Assembly (NCBI GenBank): GCA_026770615.1
Contig: MU631309.1
Coordinates: 819,175 to 843,177 of the forward strand
Length of the DNA: 24,003 nt
Direction of reading: 5' to 3'
From: Pavlovales sp. CCMP2436
Taxonomy: Eukaryota > Haptophyta > Pavlovophyceae > Pavlovales
Of the stretch, positions 7,852 to 18,060 are shown in pieces. The translations under genes were made by a program, and so were the position numbers. Position 1 is the stretch's first letter. Each line of letters starts with the position of its first letter. The notes under the pieces were generated by a model. It saw only the letters and a list, made by a program, of their open reading frames with translations, was not told the origin of the DNA and did not search any database.

Positions 7852-10800
7852 ATGACGGCACAAGCGGTCATAATGCACAAGGTAACGATCAAAGGGGATT
7901 ATCTGAATCAGATCGAAGGAGAAATAAATCAATTTGGAATTCAGGCGGATCCTGATTTTTTGGATATGTACTGGTGTATACAAAGTGACAACACCAACAT
8001 GCACTTTGGAACAATTGACAAACGATCAAGAAAGATGGATAGCTTTATTAAACACACGACACAAAGATTCGTAAACCTATTCTGTACGTTTGACAATAAA
8101 GATGGATCGGAATCCTGGCTTGGAAGATGGTTCACCCAGGGGTTGGGATTGGAATTGTCAATCCTACCCACGTCCCTCAATGATCCCGGAGGCACACACA
8201 TCCCCCTACCAAAGGCGTTCACATACGCTTCAAAGCAAATCGTAAACCCAAAAAACACAGATGACCGATGCTTCTTATTGGCAAGCTTGGCGTCGTTTGC
8301 AAAAGACGAGAAAATCGCACACCCGGATTAGCGTTTTGAAGAAACTAAATGACAAAATAAAGATTCCGGAGGACGCAACATTCCCGGTCACGGGTCTCGA
8401 CATGGAGAAATGGGAGAAGGCAAACCCGAAAATCACGTGGTCCATATAAGGTCTCGGGGAGGACAACGACGTGATCAGCATCAGGGTCGCCCCAGCACCA
8501 ATGCAACGCAAGCGCAAACACATCATGCTGATGCTCTACGAGGATCACTACGTCTTCGCGGGTTCCCTCGATGCCCTACTTTGCGTCAACGATGATCACC
8601 GAACCCTTTGCACCTGTTGCCACGCTTATTTCTACAAAAACTCGGCAAGCCAGATGGAGAAGATGAAGGAGCATACTAAGGTTTGTAACGGCGTGGACCA
8701 AACACGGGTAGTCCACAAGGATCAGTGGAACGACACGTCAACTCCATACGAACGCGCAATGCAGATAACGGATCCTCAGGTTAGCGAAAAATTTATAAAA
8801 CAAACATGCACACTCAGAGACAAACCGTGGGAGAACCTCGACAAGAAAGCTCCGTTCGTGGCGTACGCCGATTTCGAAGCAATAGTAGTGCCCGGATCGG
8901 CACGAAAGGCGGTGTCGTACCGAATGGTGATCGTCAACTCCGATGGAACTCCCGACATTGTGCATCAATACCTGGGTAAAAATGCGCACGTGGCCTTTGT
9001 GGAAAAGCTGATTGAATTAAACGGGATATACCGGAAGATATTCTTTGCATATAAGAAATTCATAGGGGAGAAACCGGATAGTTTCTTTCAAGCGGAAAAA
9101 TGTTACCTCTGCGGGGACAGCGACAAGTTCTACGGACAAAAAAAGCACCTCGACCACTCGCACATGACCGGAGAGTACCTGGGAGCGGCATGCATGCAGT
9201 GCAACACTCACCGGCGTCACGATAAGCAAATCACCGCGTTTTCCACAACTCACAAGGGTATGACACGCACCACGTCTGGTTGGCGTTGCAGCACTGTGTT
9301 GATAAGCTGTTCAAGGACGAAGATGAGAAACGCGAGAAGGGCGACTAGGACGACAGCTCGGACAAGGTTCGCATTGGTGGAATCCCTCAAAATTCCGAAA
9401 AGCTAAAGACATTAAACATCGATCTTTTCAGCATTCGGGACTCGATGGACTTCATGATGGGTTCACTCGACGGTCTGATCAAGCAATGCCCAAACGAGTC
9501 AAAGCGGAGGATCCTCGAAGTTGCACAAAAGCATGCAGATGAAAATCACTGCCGGTCGAACAGGTATTCGATTAGCTCAAACAAAAGGGCGTTTCCCCAT
9601 ACGAGTACAATTGGTTTGAGAACCTGGATGAAGAGATCACACCTGCTCATTTCCAAACAAGTCTCGGGGTGGACTACAGCGTCACGACAAACCTCAACAA
9701 CGTGCAGACAAGTGATTCGACGATCGCCGACAATCTTGCGGCAAAAAACCTTGTATGCAAAAACGAGACCGAAATGCGCATCATAGCAATGAAAGAAAAG
9801 TTGCAGATTCGCACATACCGAGAGCTACATGATTTGTACTTGGCGGTAGACGTTGCGGGTCTAACAGACATCATGAAGGACTTGCGCGAAAAAACATACA
9901 AGGCATTCTAAGTCGACCTAGTGCACACGTTTGGCCTCCCGACGCTTTCAAAATCGATCGCGTTCATGATGATCCGAGAATCCAAGGAACTCACCGGTGT
10001 GGCTGGAATTGAGCTGCTCCAATCGTCAGACCCCTACAAGTTTTTTGACGACTCAAAAGTCGGCGGAATCGTGATGAGCAAGCAGCAGCACGCTCTAGCG
10101 GAAAATCGTCCAGGAACTGAGGGTTATGATGAGAACAAACTAACGGTCGCTCTGGAGAAACAAGATGCGGTCGGGCTCTACGCGACAGTACAGCACCTCA
10201 AATTACCATACGGCGGATACCACGACTACACGCAGGCGGATATCAACACATTCGACGCGTCCGACAGCAAATGGGGAGGGCTACCTAGCACGCCAGAGGA
10301 CATCAACAAACCCGATCGCTGGCAGACGGACATAGGATGCCAGATCGAAGCCGACTGGGAGATTTCACAGTACCTACACGACCAATTCAACGAGCTACCA
10401 CCAATGCCGACACACGCAATCATCCCGCGAGACTGGTTGGCAACCGATCAGCAAAATGCGCTAAACGGCACATGCCCGTCAAAAAAGTTGACTCCGACCC
10501 TTCGCAATAAGCTGAATTACCGGTGCAACGTTACCCTCGCTAAACTGTGGTTGAGCCTTGGGTGCAAGACCGTAAAAGTCAACCGGGTTGTGCGCTTCAA
10601 GCAGGCGGCATACCTGCGCTCGTTCATTGAAGAGATACTCGCCCTGCGTTGCGCGTCAAAAAGCTATTGGGAGAACAATTATTGGAAACTGTTTGGTAAT
10701 TCGTTTTATGGTAAACTTATCGAGCGCATCTTTGGGAGAAGCAGCCTTTGCTTCACAACGCGATCAAAGATTTTCAAACACCGCGTTGAATCCGGGCGGT

Positions 10801-11626
10801 GCCAGCTCATCCTCCCGATCACCGAAGACTTTGCGCGTCTGTTCATGCAACAGTAAAACGTGCTTGCGGACAAGGCAATCCCGGCGGGCTGCGCGATCCT
10901 CAATTTCTCCAAGATGATCATGTACTCATTCTGATACAAGGTCCTGCAGCCAGCGTTTGGGCACGAAAACATCAGGCTCACCGCAATGGATACGGACTGC
11001 TTCAGCTACTCGGTTAGCTGCAAGACGGCACGGGAATACGAAGAGAAAAGCAACTGATTGCCCCCGTGTGGTTTGACCGCTCCGGGTTCAACAAGGGAGA
11101 CTCGCGCCGGTGCATGGGCAATAAAAACCGTGCTAGGTGCTTTGCGGAGGAGAACGGGAGCATTGAGATAATGGAGGCGCGGGCGATTAGCGCCAAGTGC
11201 TACACGCACCGACTCGCAAACGGATACAATGACATGTGGCTCAAAGAAGTCCCCAAATACATTTCACGCCAGCTAAACATGAGCCACTTCGAAGCCGTTT
11301 CAAAGGGCGCAAAGATAAGTGCAAAGTTCAATATGCTCAGATCGAAGAAACACTCGGTGCAGCTGGTAACGATGAACAAGAGGGCACTGAAATGGGGCGA
11401 CGACAAGTCTTTTGCCCACCACAGCGGAAGGTACCTTTCGCATGGGCATTACATGTCTCCAAGTTTCAAGCAAGTCAAAAAGGCAATTCGCCCGCGGCCA
11501 ACACGCTTGTACGTGCCAAACGCGATCACGATCTCGGTCCTAAGCGGAGAGACGCAGTTCTACCGGGAGATCGTAGGCGGAAAGGCGTCGGGTGCTTGGC
11601 TCCCCGGTCATTGTCGGGTTTCATAA
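7852..11626 (+). pseudogene. polB: Protein-primed-type family B DNA polymerase (broken)
   Basis: Would replicate the element. Landmarks in order: NPKNTDDRCF near 8245-8274 (typical of the Polinton polymerase N-terminal region); Exo I DFE (FVAYADFEAIV, about 8850-8885); a Cys/His module CYLCG...DHSHMTGEYLGAACMQCN (9100-9215); Exo II FHNSQGYDTH (about 9240-9270); motif A DAVGLYATVQHLKLPYGGY (10162-10220); motif B KLFGNSFYGK (10683-10715); motif C MDTDCFSY (10986-11009), with Cys where DTDS is usual; and the C-terminal NKRALKWGDDK (about 11372-11405). Breaks seen: stops at 8447 (TAA), 9346 (TAG), 9573 (TAG), 9909 (TAA), 10854 (TAA) and 10932 (TGA). Frame changes occur near 8312, 9240, 9540 and 11045. 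The start at 7852 follows the intergenic motif. The true C-terminus may be near 11456. Either a decayed gene or one damaged by sequencing error. Confidence 0.88.
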
Positions 11627-11721
11627 AAGAATACGATGACAAGTACTGGGAGAAAGTTGAAGGCACCCCGGAATCCCTGCTCAAGGTCTTCAAGGAGCGC
11701 GGAAACGTTCGATCTATCTAA
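11457..11721 (+). pseudogene. Unassigned coding remnant between PolB and the TVpol-like gene
   Basis: After the expected PolB end, protein-like sequence continues (PNAITISVLSGETQFYREI, then in another frame GFIKEYDDKYWEKVEG) with a frame change near 11600. It ends at a TAA (11719-11721) that overlaps the next ATG as TAATG. It may be a C-terminal extension of PolB or a small separate gene; I do not recognise it. Confidence 0.3.
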
Positions 11722-12635
11722 TGAACGCCTTGTACATCCCAAAGTTTTTGGTAACGACTTCCAAGCACTGCAAGTTCATGGAGCTCCCAGAAGAAGACGA
11801 CGACAAGGATACCTCGCTAGAGAACGCCGAGCAGGAACACCTCGAAATGATCGACACATCGTGGATTGACGAGACCACAAATCAATACGAGATTGACCTA
11901 GTGGCGGCATTCACAAGCTGAGTCAGGAGCTACGCTCGCAAGCGCACCCCAGAGGGCGGAGAGTACGGACGGGCATACGTAGAGGTACCAGGCGGTCGGT
12001 GGATCACGGATGACGACGGTGAGCGGAAATGGCACTCGGCTACCCTCCAAGGATGTCCAAAAGAACCCAGGAAGAAACTCGCGGAAAAGAGCTACATCGA
12101 TCTCGATATGATCGGGGCGGCACCGTGTCTGCTCATGTCGGTCGCGCGGGAATACAGTCTCGGAGGTGATGTTCCACATCTAAAGTTTCTGGCGATGGAT
12201 GTGAAAGGTACACGCAAGCTCATCTGCGACACCTCGGGATGCACGATGGAGGATCCCAAGCTCAACATCAACATGGCTCTCCACGGGGCGCCGAGACAAT
12301 TGAACGAGAGTGATTTCATCAGCGCCTTGCGGAAGGAGTCTCTGTCGATTGCCGAGTGCATTTGGGAGGATCCGAAATGGGCGTCGGTGCGAGAGAGGTG
12401 CACAAAGGCGCGGCCAAAGTTCCAACTCTTGAGTCTTGTGTGGCAAACGTTGGAGCACGAGGCGTTGATGAGCGTGTGGAAGCTAATGGGGAACGATCGC
12501 CGAATCGCTTTCATATTTGACGGCATGCTAGTCCCGCGAGATCTGGTTGACGACCACGATGCACTTGTCGGGAAGTTCAACGAGGCCACCTGTGCACTTT
12601 GCCCGGAGCTTCGTTGGGCGGTAAAGTCTTGGTAG
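11721..12635 (+). pseudogene. TVpol / PolA-superfamily-like protein (one in-frame stop)
   Basis: Frame of 305 codons starting at ATG 11721, interrupted only by TGA at 11919-11921. The central part has the signatures I associate with transposon-virus polymerases (TV-Pol) related to family A polymerases. These are YGRAY near 11970, ATLQGCPKEPRKKLA, then YIDLDMIGAAPCLL (about 12091-12133, equivalent to the DiDmvNaHP block). Further on come LNINMALHG, a Q-x-x-E helix (WQTLEHEALMS) and IAFIFDGMLV (about 12508-12540, the motif C position). The usual HP of the first block reads AP here. The N-terminal 65 residues are acidic. A role in replication is inferred. The assignment rests on remembered motif layout; a profile search would settle it. 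Confidence 0.55.
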
Positions 12636-12648
12636 TGGATGTGCGTTA

Positions 12649-13065
12649 ATGCAAATAAAAACCGAAGAGAACGTTACACACACTGGATTTCGAGGAACGC
12701 GAATTCGAGGAGCTTTTGTTCGACAGCTCAAACGGCAGAGAATCCACGAAGGAAGCGCCATCGGCGACACCTACAATTTCTGCAGCATCGTATGGGTGAA
12801 TCAGCGCATGGTCACCGGTCTTTTGGTCGACATTGGTACCCGCGATTTGTGCCAAGGAATATACTACAAGGCCAACTGGAAGCATCTGTTCATCTACTCG
12901 GAGGGGGACGATCAAATCTACGAAGCGCACCAGACCCCAGCTATCATGTCGCGATACATTTTGTATAAACAAAGAAAAAAAGCCAAAAAGGGTAAACCGC
13001 GAATGAGAGATGGAGACTTTCAATTAAAATATAACAGTCTTGTATATCGAAGAGATGTCCTCTAA
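12649..13065 (+). CDS. Hypothetical protein downstream of the TVpol-like gene
   Basis: Open frame of 138 codons. The C-terminal part (about 45-138) looks like real protein, with FCSIVWVNQRMVTGLLVDIG, aromatic-rich YYKANWKHLFIYSEGDDQIYE and a Lys-rich KQRKKAKKGK stretch. The N-terminal part is doubtful. The ATG at 12649 lies inside the AAATAAAAACC motif, and a different frame over 12659-12787 encodes an acidic protein-like segment (TLDFEEREFEELLFD), so a frameshift near 12780 is possible. Function unknown. Nucleic-acid binding could be guessed from the basic stretch but is not supported further. Confidence 0.45.
   Translation: MQIKTEENVTHTGFRGTRIRGAFVRQLKRQRIHEGSAIGDTYNFCSIVWVNQRMVTGLLVDIGTRDLCQGIYYKANWKHLFIYSEGDDQIYEAHQTPAIMSRYILYKQRKKAKKGKPRMRDGDFQLKYNSLVYRRDVL
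12653..12663 (+). promoter_or_regulatory. AAATAAAAACC motif after the TVpol-like gene
   Basis: AAATAAAAACC sits 18 bases after the stop at 12633-12635 and at the start of the next frame. It matches the motif before 5765 exactly over ten bases. Confidence 0.4.
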
Positions 13066-13092
13066 CAATGACAAAAACGTTTAATAGACTCT

Positions 13093-13104
13093 CAAATAAA
13101 AATA
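13093..13104 (+). promoter_or_regulatory. CAAATAAAAATA motif upstream of the 13131 gene
   Basis: AAATAAAAAT lies about 28 bases before the ATG at 13131 in an AT-rich spacer. Confidence 0.4.
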
Positions 13105-13130
13105 TTCCACACCGTTAATAAATTAACAAA

Positions 13131-13391
13131 ATGAAACACTTTTACGCAACAAGTGCTCCGCAAATTCTAGAGACGCAGCTAAACGAAATAACACGACTGA
13201 TAAATCAAATGAAAATCATCGAAGGGAACCCTTCGTCGGTGCGCTTGATCAACGTGAAAACCATGAATAACGGTACAATCGTCGGCGGGTTCTCCCACGA
13301 CCGGAAGCTTTTCTTAAAAGTAAATTTCTTTATATCACAGTGTACAAACGCGGCTTTTTATGCAGCGAGGATCAGTAAAAGTTGCTCATAA
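13131..13391 (+). CDS. Small hypothetical protein, 86 aa
   Basis: Intact frame preceded by the intergenic motif and by an AT-rich leader ending in AAAATGAAAC. The N-terminal half is helical (LNEITRLINQMKIIEG). A segment VKTMNNGTIVGGFSHDRKLFLKVN follows and may be a beta-rich part. No family recognised. It is the last plus-strand gene before the zone where plus and minus genes converge. It may be C-terminally truncated, since the last residues (ISKSCS) look unspecific. Confidence 0.45.
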   Translation: MKHFYATSAPQILETQLNEITRLINQMKIIEGNPSSVRLINVKTMNNGTIVGGFSHDRKLFLKVNFFISQCTNAAFYAARISKSCS

Positions 13392-13649
13392 AAATGATAC
13401 CGATATCATTTTCCCCAAAGATTAGTGTAAGATCACCGACGACGAAGACGACCCGTGCTGCGTCATCTTTTAAGACCCCCCCCCGCTTTTTCTCTAAGGT
13501 TATTTCACAATGATGCTCCAGCAGCAGTGCACAACCTACAAGTGCCAGAAGCGTGACTTGAAGCATACTCGAAAGCTATCAGAAATGTTCGCGCCCTCAA
13601 TGTTCGCGCCCTCAATGTTCGCGCCCTCAATGTTCTGACCTTTTTCCGA
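13392..13649. other. Convergent intergenic zone
   Basis: Lies between the ends of the plus-strand replication block and the minus-strand structural block. It contains a C9 run at about 13477, a 15-bp tandem repeat and no convincing gene. Transcription termination for both blocks would be expected here, but no specific terminator is recognisable. Confidence 0.4.
13584..13635. repeat. 15-bp tandem repeat, 3.4 copies
   Basis: AATGTTCGCGCCCTC is repeated exactly three times (13584-13628) plus a partial fourth copy. It lies immediately beyond the 3' end of the lipase-like gene in the convergent zone. Confidence 0.85.
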
Positions 13650-14276
13650 TCACCGAAAGTTTCCCAGACAGTGTGCTTTTACCGCATTGTATACATACCG
13701 GATTGGCCCAGGAAGAAACCTATTTGCCTGATCACGCTGGTTTACATACACGCCCCCTTGACTTTCCGGACGACGACCAAGACTAAAGAGTGCTGATACC
13801 GCATCCATCCGGGTCCGCACATCCGTCTGCCTGGTGCCACTGGGTTGACGCCGGCCAATGTCGCCCAGCCCCGCCGCCTTGTTGATGGTCACAATTTGCC
13901 CGCCAGAACCCAATTGTTCCACAAGACGCCCGCCCAAGCTGTGTCCGACTGAATTTGCCGGACGACCATACTTTTTCTCAGTTGCAGCCGTGATGCTGCG
14001 GGCGAGATTGAGTCTGTCCGTGTTCTTGTGCGCGCCCACCGCGATGAGTGCATCGTCGACCAACTAGTCCTTTGCTGTGACAGATCCTCGGTGGGCGACG
14101 ACTGGCTGGCCGCTTCGATCGACAAAGACCATGGTGTTGGGGCGTGAGAGGTCCTTGTCGAGCGTGTAGCCCAGTGATTCGCCGTATGTGGATGCTTGTG
14201 CGAGTGGCAAGTACGACGCCCGGGCTAGATTTGTAGAGTCTTGCTTGAACTTGTTGGCTGCGGTGGTGGTGTTCAT
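13650..14276 (-). pseudogene. Class 3 lipase-like alpha/beta hydrolase (one in-frame stop)
   Basis: The frame reads from ATG 14276 to TGA at 13650-13652 with one TAG at 14064-14066, about 208 codons. The order of features is that of class 3 lipases: a strand with FVDRSGQPVVAHRGS (the RG position of the oxyanion-forming loop), a short acidic segment (LVDDAL) just after the stop, a helix with KYGRPANSV, and then the nucleophile elbow GHSLGG (near 13931-13948). The stop lies between the RG strand and the acidic segment, where many family members have Asp-Trp, so TGG to TAG is plausible. Lipases of this kind have been reported as accessory genes of some Polinton-like viruses. A role in membrane penetration or exit would be inference. 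The His and Asp of the triad were not assigned. Confidence 0.65.
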
Positions 14277-14303
14277 TATGGTACGTAACTGCTTTTTTAA
14301 TTG

Positions 14304-14315
14304 AGATTTTTATTT
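14304..14315 (-). promoter_or_regulatory. CAAATAAAAATC motif upstream of the lipase-like gene
   Basis: On the minus strand CAAATAAAAATC lies 28 bases before the ATG at 14276, the same motif and spacing as in the plus-strand genes. A second A/T-rich relative (CTAAATAAAAAAATC) sits at about 14342-14356. Confidence 0.4.
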
Positions 14316-14362
14316 GAAATCTTTAATGAGATTTTAATGAGATTTTTTTATTTAGATGTAAT

Positions 14363-14841
14363 TTAGCTCAATTTTGTGACCCCAGTTGTCAGCGATAAGT
14401 TGTACAACCCCGAATTCACGATTCGACCGTTTTTGATAAGCAACAAGTTAAACTGCCAGTCTACCGGGGTGTCTACCATGCTAACGACGACGCCATATGA
14501 GTTGCCTAGGATGAGCTTAAAGCTGGTTAAATCGACCGGGTTAAATCGACCGGTTGCGCGCATAATAGCGATGTCATGCCAACTGACCAACCGGAGATAA
14601 ATGAGATATCTGAAATGCTTGTGTGAATGGCCACGCCTGTCGTCTTGATGAGAGTGATCGTGATGCGCCAATATTTGTACGGGATGTGAGCGACGCTCAT
14701 GAAGAATTCCTCTATTTTGTTTGCTTGCCATGAGTTAAGCTGAAATGTTTCTATCATAAGAAATGTAGTATTGTTATTTGATGCGGAGATGTTCCACTGC
14801 AAAGGTGCGTCCGCACCGGTGTACCGAGCGTTTGGGTCCAT
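14363..14841 (-). pseudogene. Unknown beta-rich protein, about 159 aa (one frameshift)
   Basis: The first frame runs from ATG 14841 and encodes LQWNISASNNNTTFLMIETF and WRITITLIKTTGVAI. Near 14600 the protein-like signal moves to the frame that ends at 14363 (LVSWHDIAIMRATGRFNP, then NLLLIKNGRIVNSGLYN). Both halves are rich in alternating hydrophobic strands with Asn/Thr-rich turns, suggesting a virion or fibre-like beta protein. No family recognised. It lies between the lipase-like gene and the large beta-rich gene, all on the minus strand. Confidence 0.45.
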
Positions 14842-15028
14842 TTTATATTTATGATAGGGATTTAAGCTGGCGTCTGACTGTTCTGAATGTTGTGCTGGTC
14901 TGAGCGCTGGTCCATTTTATATGATACCATTTTCACTGTGACTCTGGATATTCTATACCCAGGTATTGACTCCCTTGGCCAGCTGAATTGTAAGACTCTA
15001 CCGCTGAGGCCCAATACGTGTCGCTTTT

Positions 15029-16689
15029 TCAGTCAACTGCGAGGTAAGGGTTAAACGAGTTACTTAACTGGTAGTATGTACTGTACGATATGCGCCATCC
15101 GGTTGCCACTTGCCAGTCGTCGCTGCTCGTTATTGACGTAGTTGATAAAAATACAGGAGACGCCTTGTTGAGTGCGTTTATGGTTGTCGGGTTGTAAGCT
15201 GGGGTTGCTACGACTTGGAGGGCGGAGTACTGATTGTCCGTTGTTATCAGCCATGAATCTGCAGTGGCTGTGCAGCTCAAAATGTTTACAACTTCTTTGA
15301 AGGTAATCAACTCGGTGTTTAAAGTTACAATGCTATCAATGACGTTGTACGGATCCCCGTTTTGCGCTCTACCAATTATATTACCTGAAAAGTAAGAATC
15401 GTGGCCAATTGTTGTGGGCAACCGTTTATCAAAGAAATCGTTCAAGGTCAGCGCACGAGACTCATTAGAAATGACGGTCAGGCGCGAGATTGGACATATG
15501 AGACCCGAGTACGCATTGCTCACAAATGCACCTCCGCAGATTCGGATCACAGGCTTGTAAATTTGGTGGTAAAAGGATATAGAAGATGTCCCCTCGGGGT
15601 TGCGCGTGATCTCAATGTCTCCTGCGTACAAAATAAAATAAAAAATTAAACTCGAATTAGAAATTAACAGGGTGTACTGAGTTGCCGGGTTGAAGAGCGC
15701 CAGGAGCGAGTTTTGCTCATCCAGGTAACGTGTAATGTCGTATTTTATCTAGCGCACATTTTTCATCTGCGAATCAGTTGCTAAGACCTCGATTGTGATT
15801 CGTTTACTCGCATCGATCACGACCCTGGATCTAACGTAGGCGCAGCTGGCCACATTAGCAAATGGTCGCGAGGGCATGTTCAAGTTCCAGAAGACGTTCA
15901 GTGTAGTGCTCGTGATAAGTCCCAAATTAATTTTACTAGCATTGCTGCCACTATACCTGTCGACTTCGTAATAGATACCGTTATTAAAAATTCCATAATC
16001 GGCCGAAGTGATAAACGAGGCCACATACTTACCCGTGGCGCTGTCGAACGAGAGTGCGGCGTGGCCAAAACTCGGAGTAAAACCAGCGTAGGCAACGGCT
16101 GGAGTCATTGTCACCTTCCATTTTGCAAGCACCATCGTCGGGGTATCAAGTGAGCTCCACGTAAAAGTACGCTGTTGAGTCTGCCCTGGAATGTACCGAA
16201 AAAAACAGTAACAAGATAATTCGTCTCAGCCACTACAGCGTCTGGCATGAGCTAATTAATCGTATACGTCAATGCCTTTGGGTCCGTAGTCGCCTCATCC
16301 TGGAGCAATTTAGTGGACCCAAGAACGCAGATGCAGCCAGCGGAGATCGGTTTTGCACCCGAAAAGCTCCATTGAACACCCACGGCCTTTATTACCGCTT
16401 GACCCAGTGAGATCAGGAAAGCCGTCTTGGCCAAATAGTTCAAGGGTGCGGTGAAAAGAGTGCTATCAAACGGGAAAACCAACTCGTCGTTCCCAGTTGC
16501 AACCGGTAGTTTTTTCTTCAAGATTTTTGTGATATCGCGAGTCTGATTCTGGGGAGTCTCCAGGGACGAGAAACTGAGTTGTGTAACTGCACTTGTCGCG
16601 ATTGCGTATGGGTCGACGGTCACGTCCAGCACGGTTGAATCAAGCGCACCGTACACGTTTGACCTAATGGCTATAAATAGACTCTACAT
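15029..16689 (-). pseudogene. Large beta-rich structural protein, about 550 aa (stops and a frameshift)
   Basis: Three open segments on the minus strand (16656-16252, 16135-15749, 15631-15029) belong to one frame family. TAG at 16252-16254 is followed in phase by protein-like sequence (LMPDAVVAETNYLVTVFF), and one frame change lies near 16195. TAG at 15749-15751 is again followed in phase by protein-like sequence (YDITRYLDEQNSLLALFN) leading into the last segment. An ATG at 16689-16687 lies in phase but is followed at once by TAG. Ser/Thr/Asn-rich strands dominate; no cysteine motif or enzyme signature is visible. Being in the structural block, it could be a vertex, fibre or second capsid-layer protein. 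It is not the MCP, which is recognisable at 20736-22005. Confidence 0.5.
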
Positions 16690-16714
16690 TTTTCCCCATT
16701 TTTCCATTTTTTTA

Positions 16715-17969
16715 CTACATCCAACCGGTCCTTCGCATTGTCAACAGTTTGTCGATGGTCTGTTTGTGGACTCCGAATACAATTCCAACCGCATCTCTCC
16801 CGCCTTTGGTGCTGAGATCTCTGTACTTTTTAATGATTTTCTGCAAAATAATCTCATTCGACATAAGCCTTGCGATTTGTGCGTTTTCATCTTGCGGTGA
16901 CTTTGCAGGTCGCGTCCGAAGATCTGACATTTTATTGATTTGCTTCAACTCGGCACTCGTGAGACCCAGGTTGAGTCCCTCGATTTGCATTTGCCTCCGA
17001 GACATTGTGGGCGGCGACTGATATTCCTCATACGGCCTGGATGATGACGCCCCTGCCTCTGGATACTCGGTGTATGCCGATGCAATTGTTGCCTTTCGCC
17101 CAGCACTCTTGGTCCTAGTTAGAGCTGGGGTTGTCGCTTTTTTCGCGGGGACATTGACGAGCGGAACGGGCGTGGGTGCGGATGGGGTGGGCGGCGAGAT
17201 CGTGACAGCTGGGAGACCACTGAGCACCTGCAAATACCTTCTAAGAGATGCCGTTGCGGGCGTAGACGGTGACTGAAATGGTGCTGGTGTGACCGGGACG
17301 GGTGTCTGCATTGATTGCCGGACAACTGGCGGCGGAGACTGGAATACCCTTTCGTTTGCCATCGGAGGAGCGTACGGGGTGGGCACGAGCGGTTCTGGCA
17401 TTGCCTGGGTCGGTTCGTACTGGGGTTGAGGGTCGTAAATCGTGGGCTGCCTAATCCCGGAATTCGGAATTGGTCGGCAAATAGGCTCTGCCCCAAGGGC
17501 GCGTCCTCGCATCTCTGTTGGGGAGAAATGGGTTGTAGATTACGCTTGGGCCCCCACCAACACCCTGGCGAGGAGCAAAATGTGTTCTTTGGTCGACGAA
17601 TGGCTGAAGGCGCTCTGGGATCACGGTGCGGTTCAAAAAAGGTGTTCCATCGGTATCGTTTAATGTATCCGTGTAGATGACGGGTTGGTATGCCGTAGCT
17701 AGTGAATCTGGTACTCGGTCCTTGCGATCCATCATTATTTTTGTGTTCTGTGGGATTATAACCGGTATCTGGGTGAACACGAGTTTCTCGCTGAGCGCAT
17801 GGTGGTGCACACCGGTCCTATATTGGGGCCTTCCTGAACCAAAACACGGGTGTAGGGCTCCGTCGTAGGGCTGCCCGTTCAAAATAAAATTCGAAGTGCG
17901 ATTGCGGGGGTCCGTATCGAGCCAATCCATCATTTTATCAGTGTTGAGATTGTCTACAGCTTGTGACAT
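16715..17969 (-). pseudogene. Pro-rich protein with helical C-terminal domain, about 418 aa (one frameshift)
   Basis: The frame from ATG 17969 (MSQAVDNLNTDKMMDW) is protein-like to about 17520. There a shift at a CCCC run moves the signal to the frame ending at 16715. The middle (about residues 150-300) is Pro/Thr/Ser-rich and probably disordered (PVPVTPAPFQSPSTPA). The last 90 residues form a compact helical domain (MQIEGLNLGLTSAELKQI, then IVFGVHKQTIDKLL) that reads like a helix-turn-helix. No family recognised. It lies directly after the ATPase gene in the same direction, as virion assembly genes often do. The tandem A-rich leader at 18018-18056 precedes it. Confidence 0.5.
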
Positions 17970-18017
17970 TTATTTTGCGGTTTTTCTTGGTATGCCATAA
18001 ACACACATTTTAATTTT

Positions 18018-18060
18018 GTATTTATCTTTGGTTTTTATCTTTGGTTTTATCTTGGTTTTT
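18018..18060 (-). promoter_or_regulatory. Tandem AAAGATAAAAACC leader upstream of the Pro-rich gene
   Basis: On the minus strand three near-copies of CCAAAGATAAAA(A) lie in a row, overlapping the ATPase stop (18047-18049) and ending about 50 bases before the ATG at 17969. They resemble the AAATAAAAACC motif of other genes. Confidence 0.35.

Noticed and set aside
9100..9215. Independent HNH endonuclease gene
   Set aside because: It lies in phase between polymerase exonuclease motifs Exo I and Exo II and has no start of its own.
5765..12635. Stop-codon reassignment as explanation for broken frames
   Set aside because: TAA, TAG and TGA all occur in-frame, accompanied by frameshifts, and intact genes in the same element end at ordinary stops.
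13394..13513. 39-codon Pro/Thr-rich frame in the convergent zone
   Set aside because: Spans a C homopolymer, has no upstream motif of the usual kind at proper distance and no recognisable feature.
15029..15631. Separate gene starting at a TTG
   Set aside because: Protein-like sequence continues upstream in phase past 15631 to 15748, so the segment is part of a larger broken gene.
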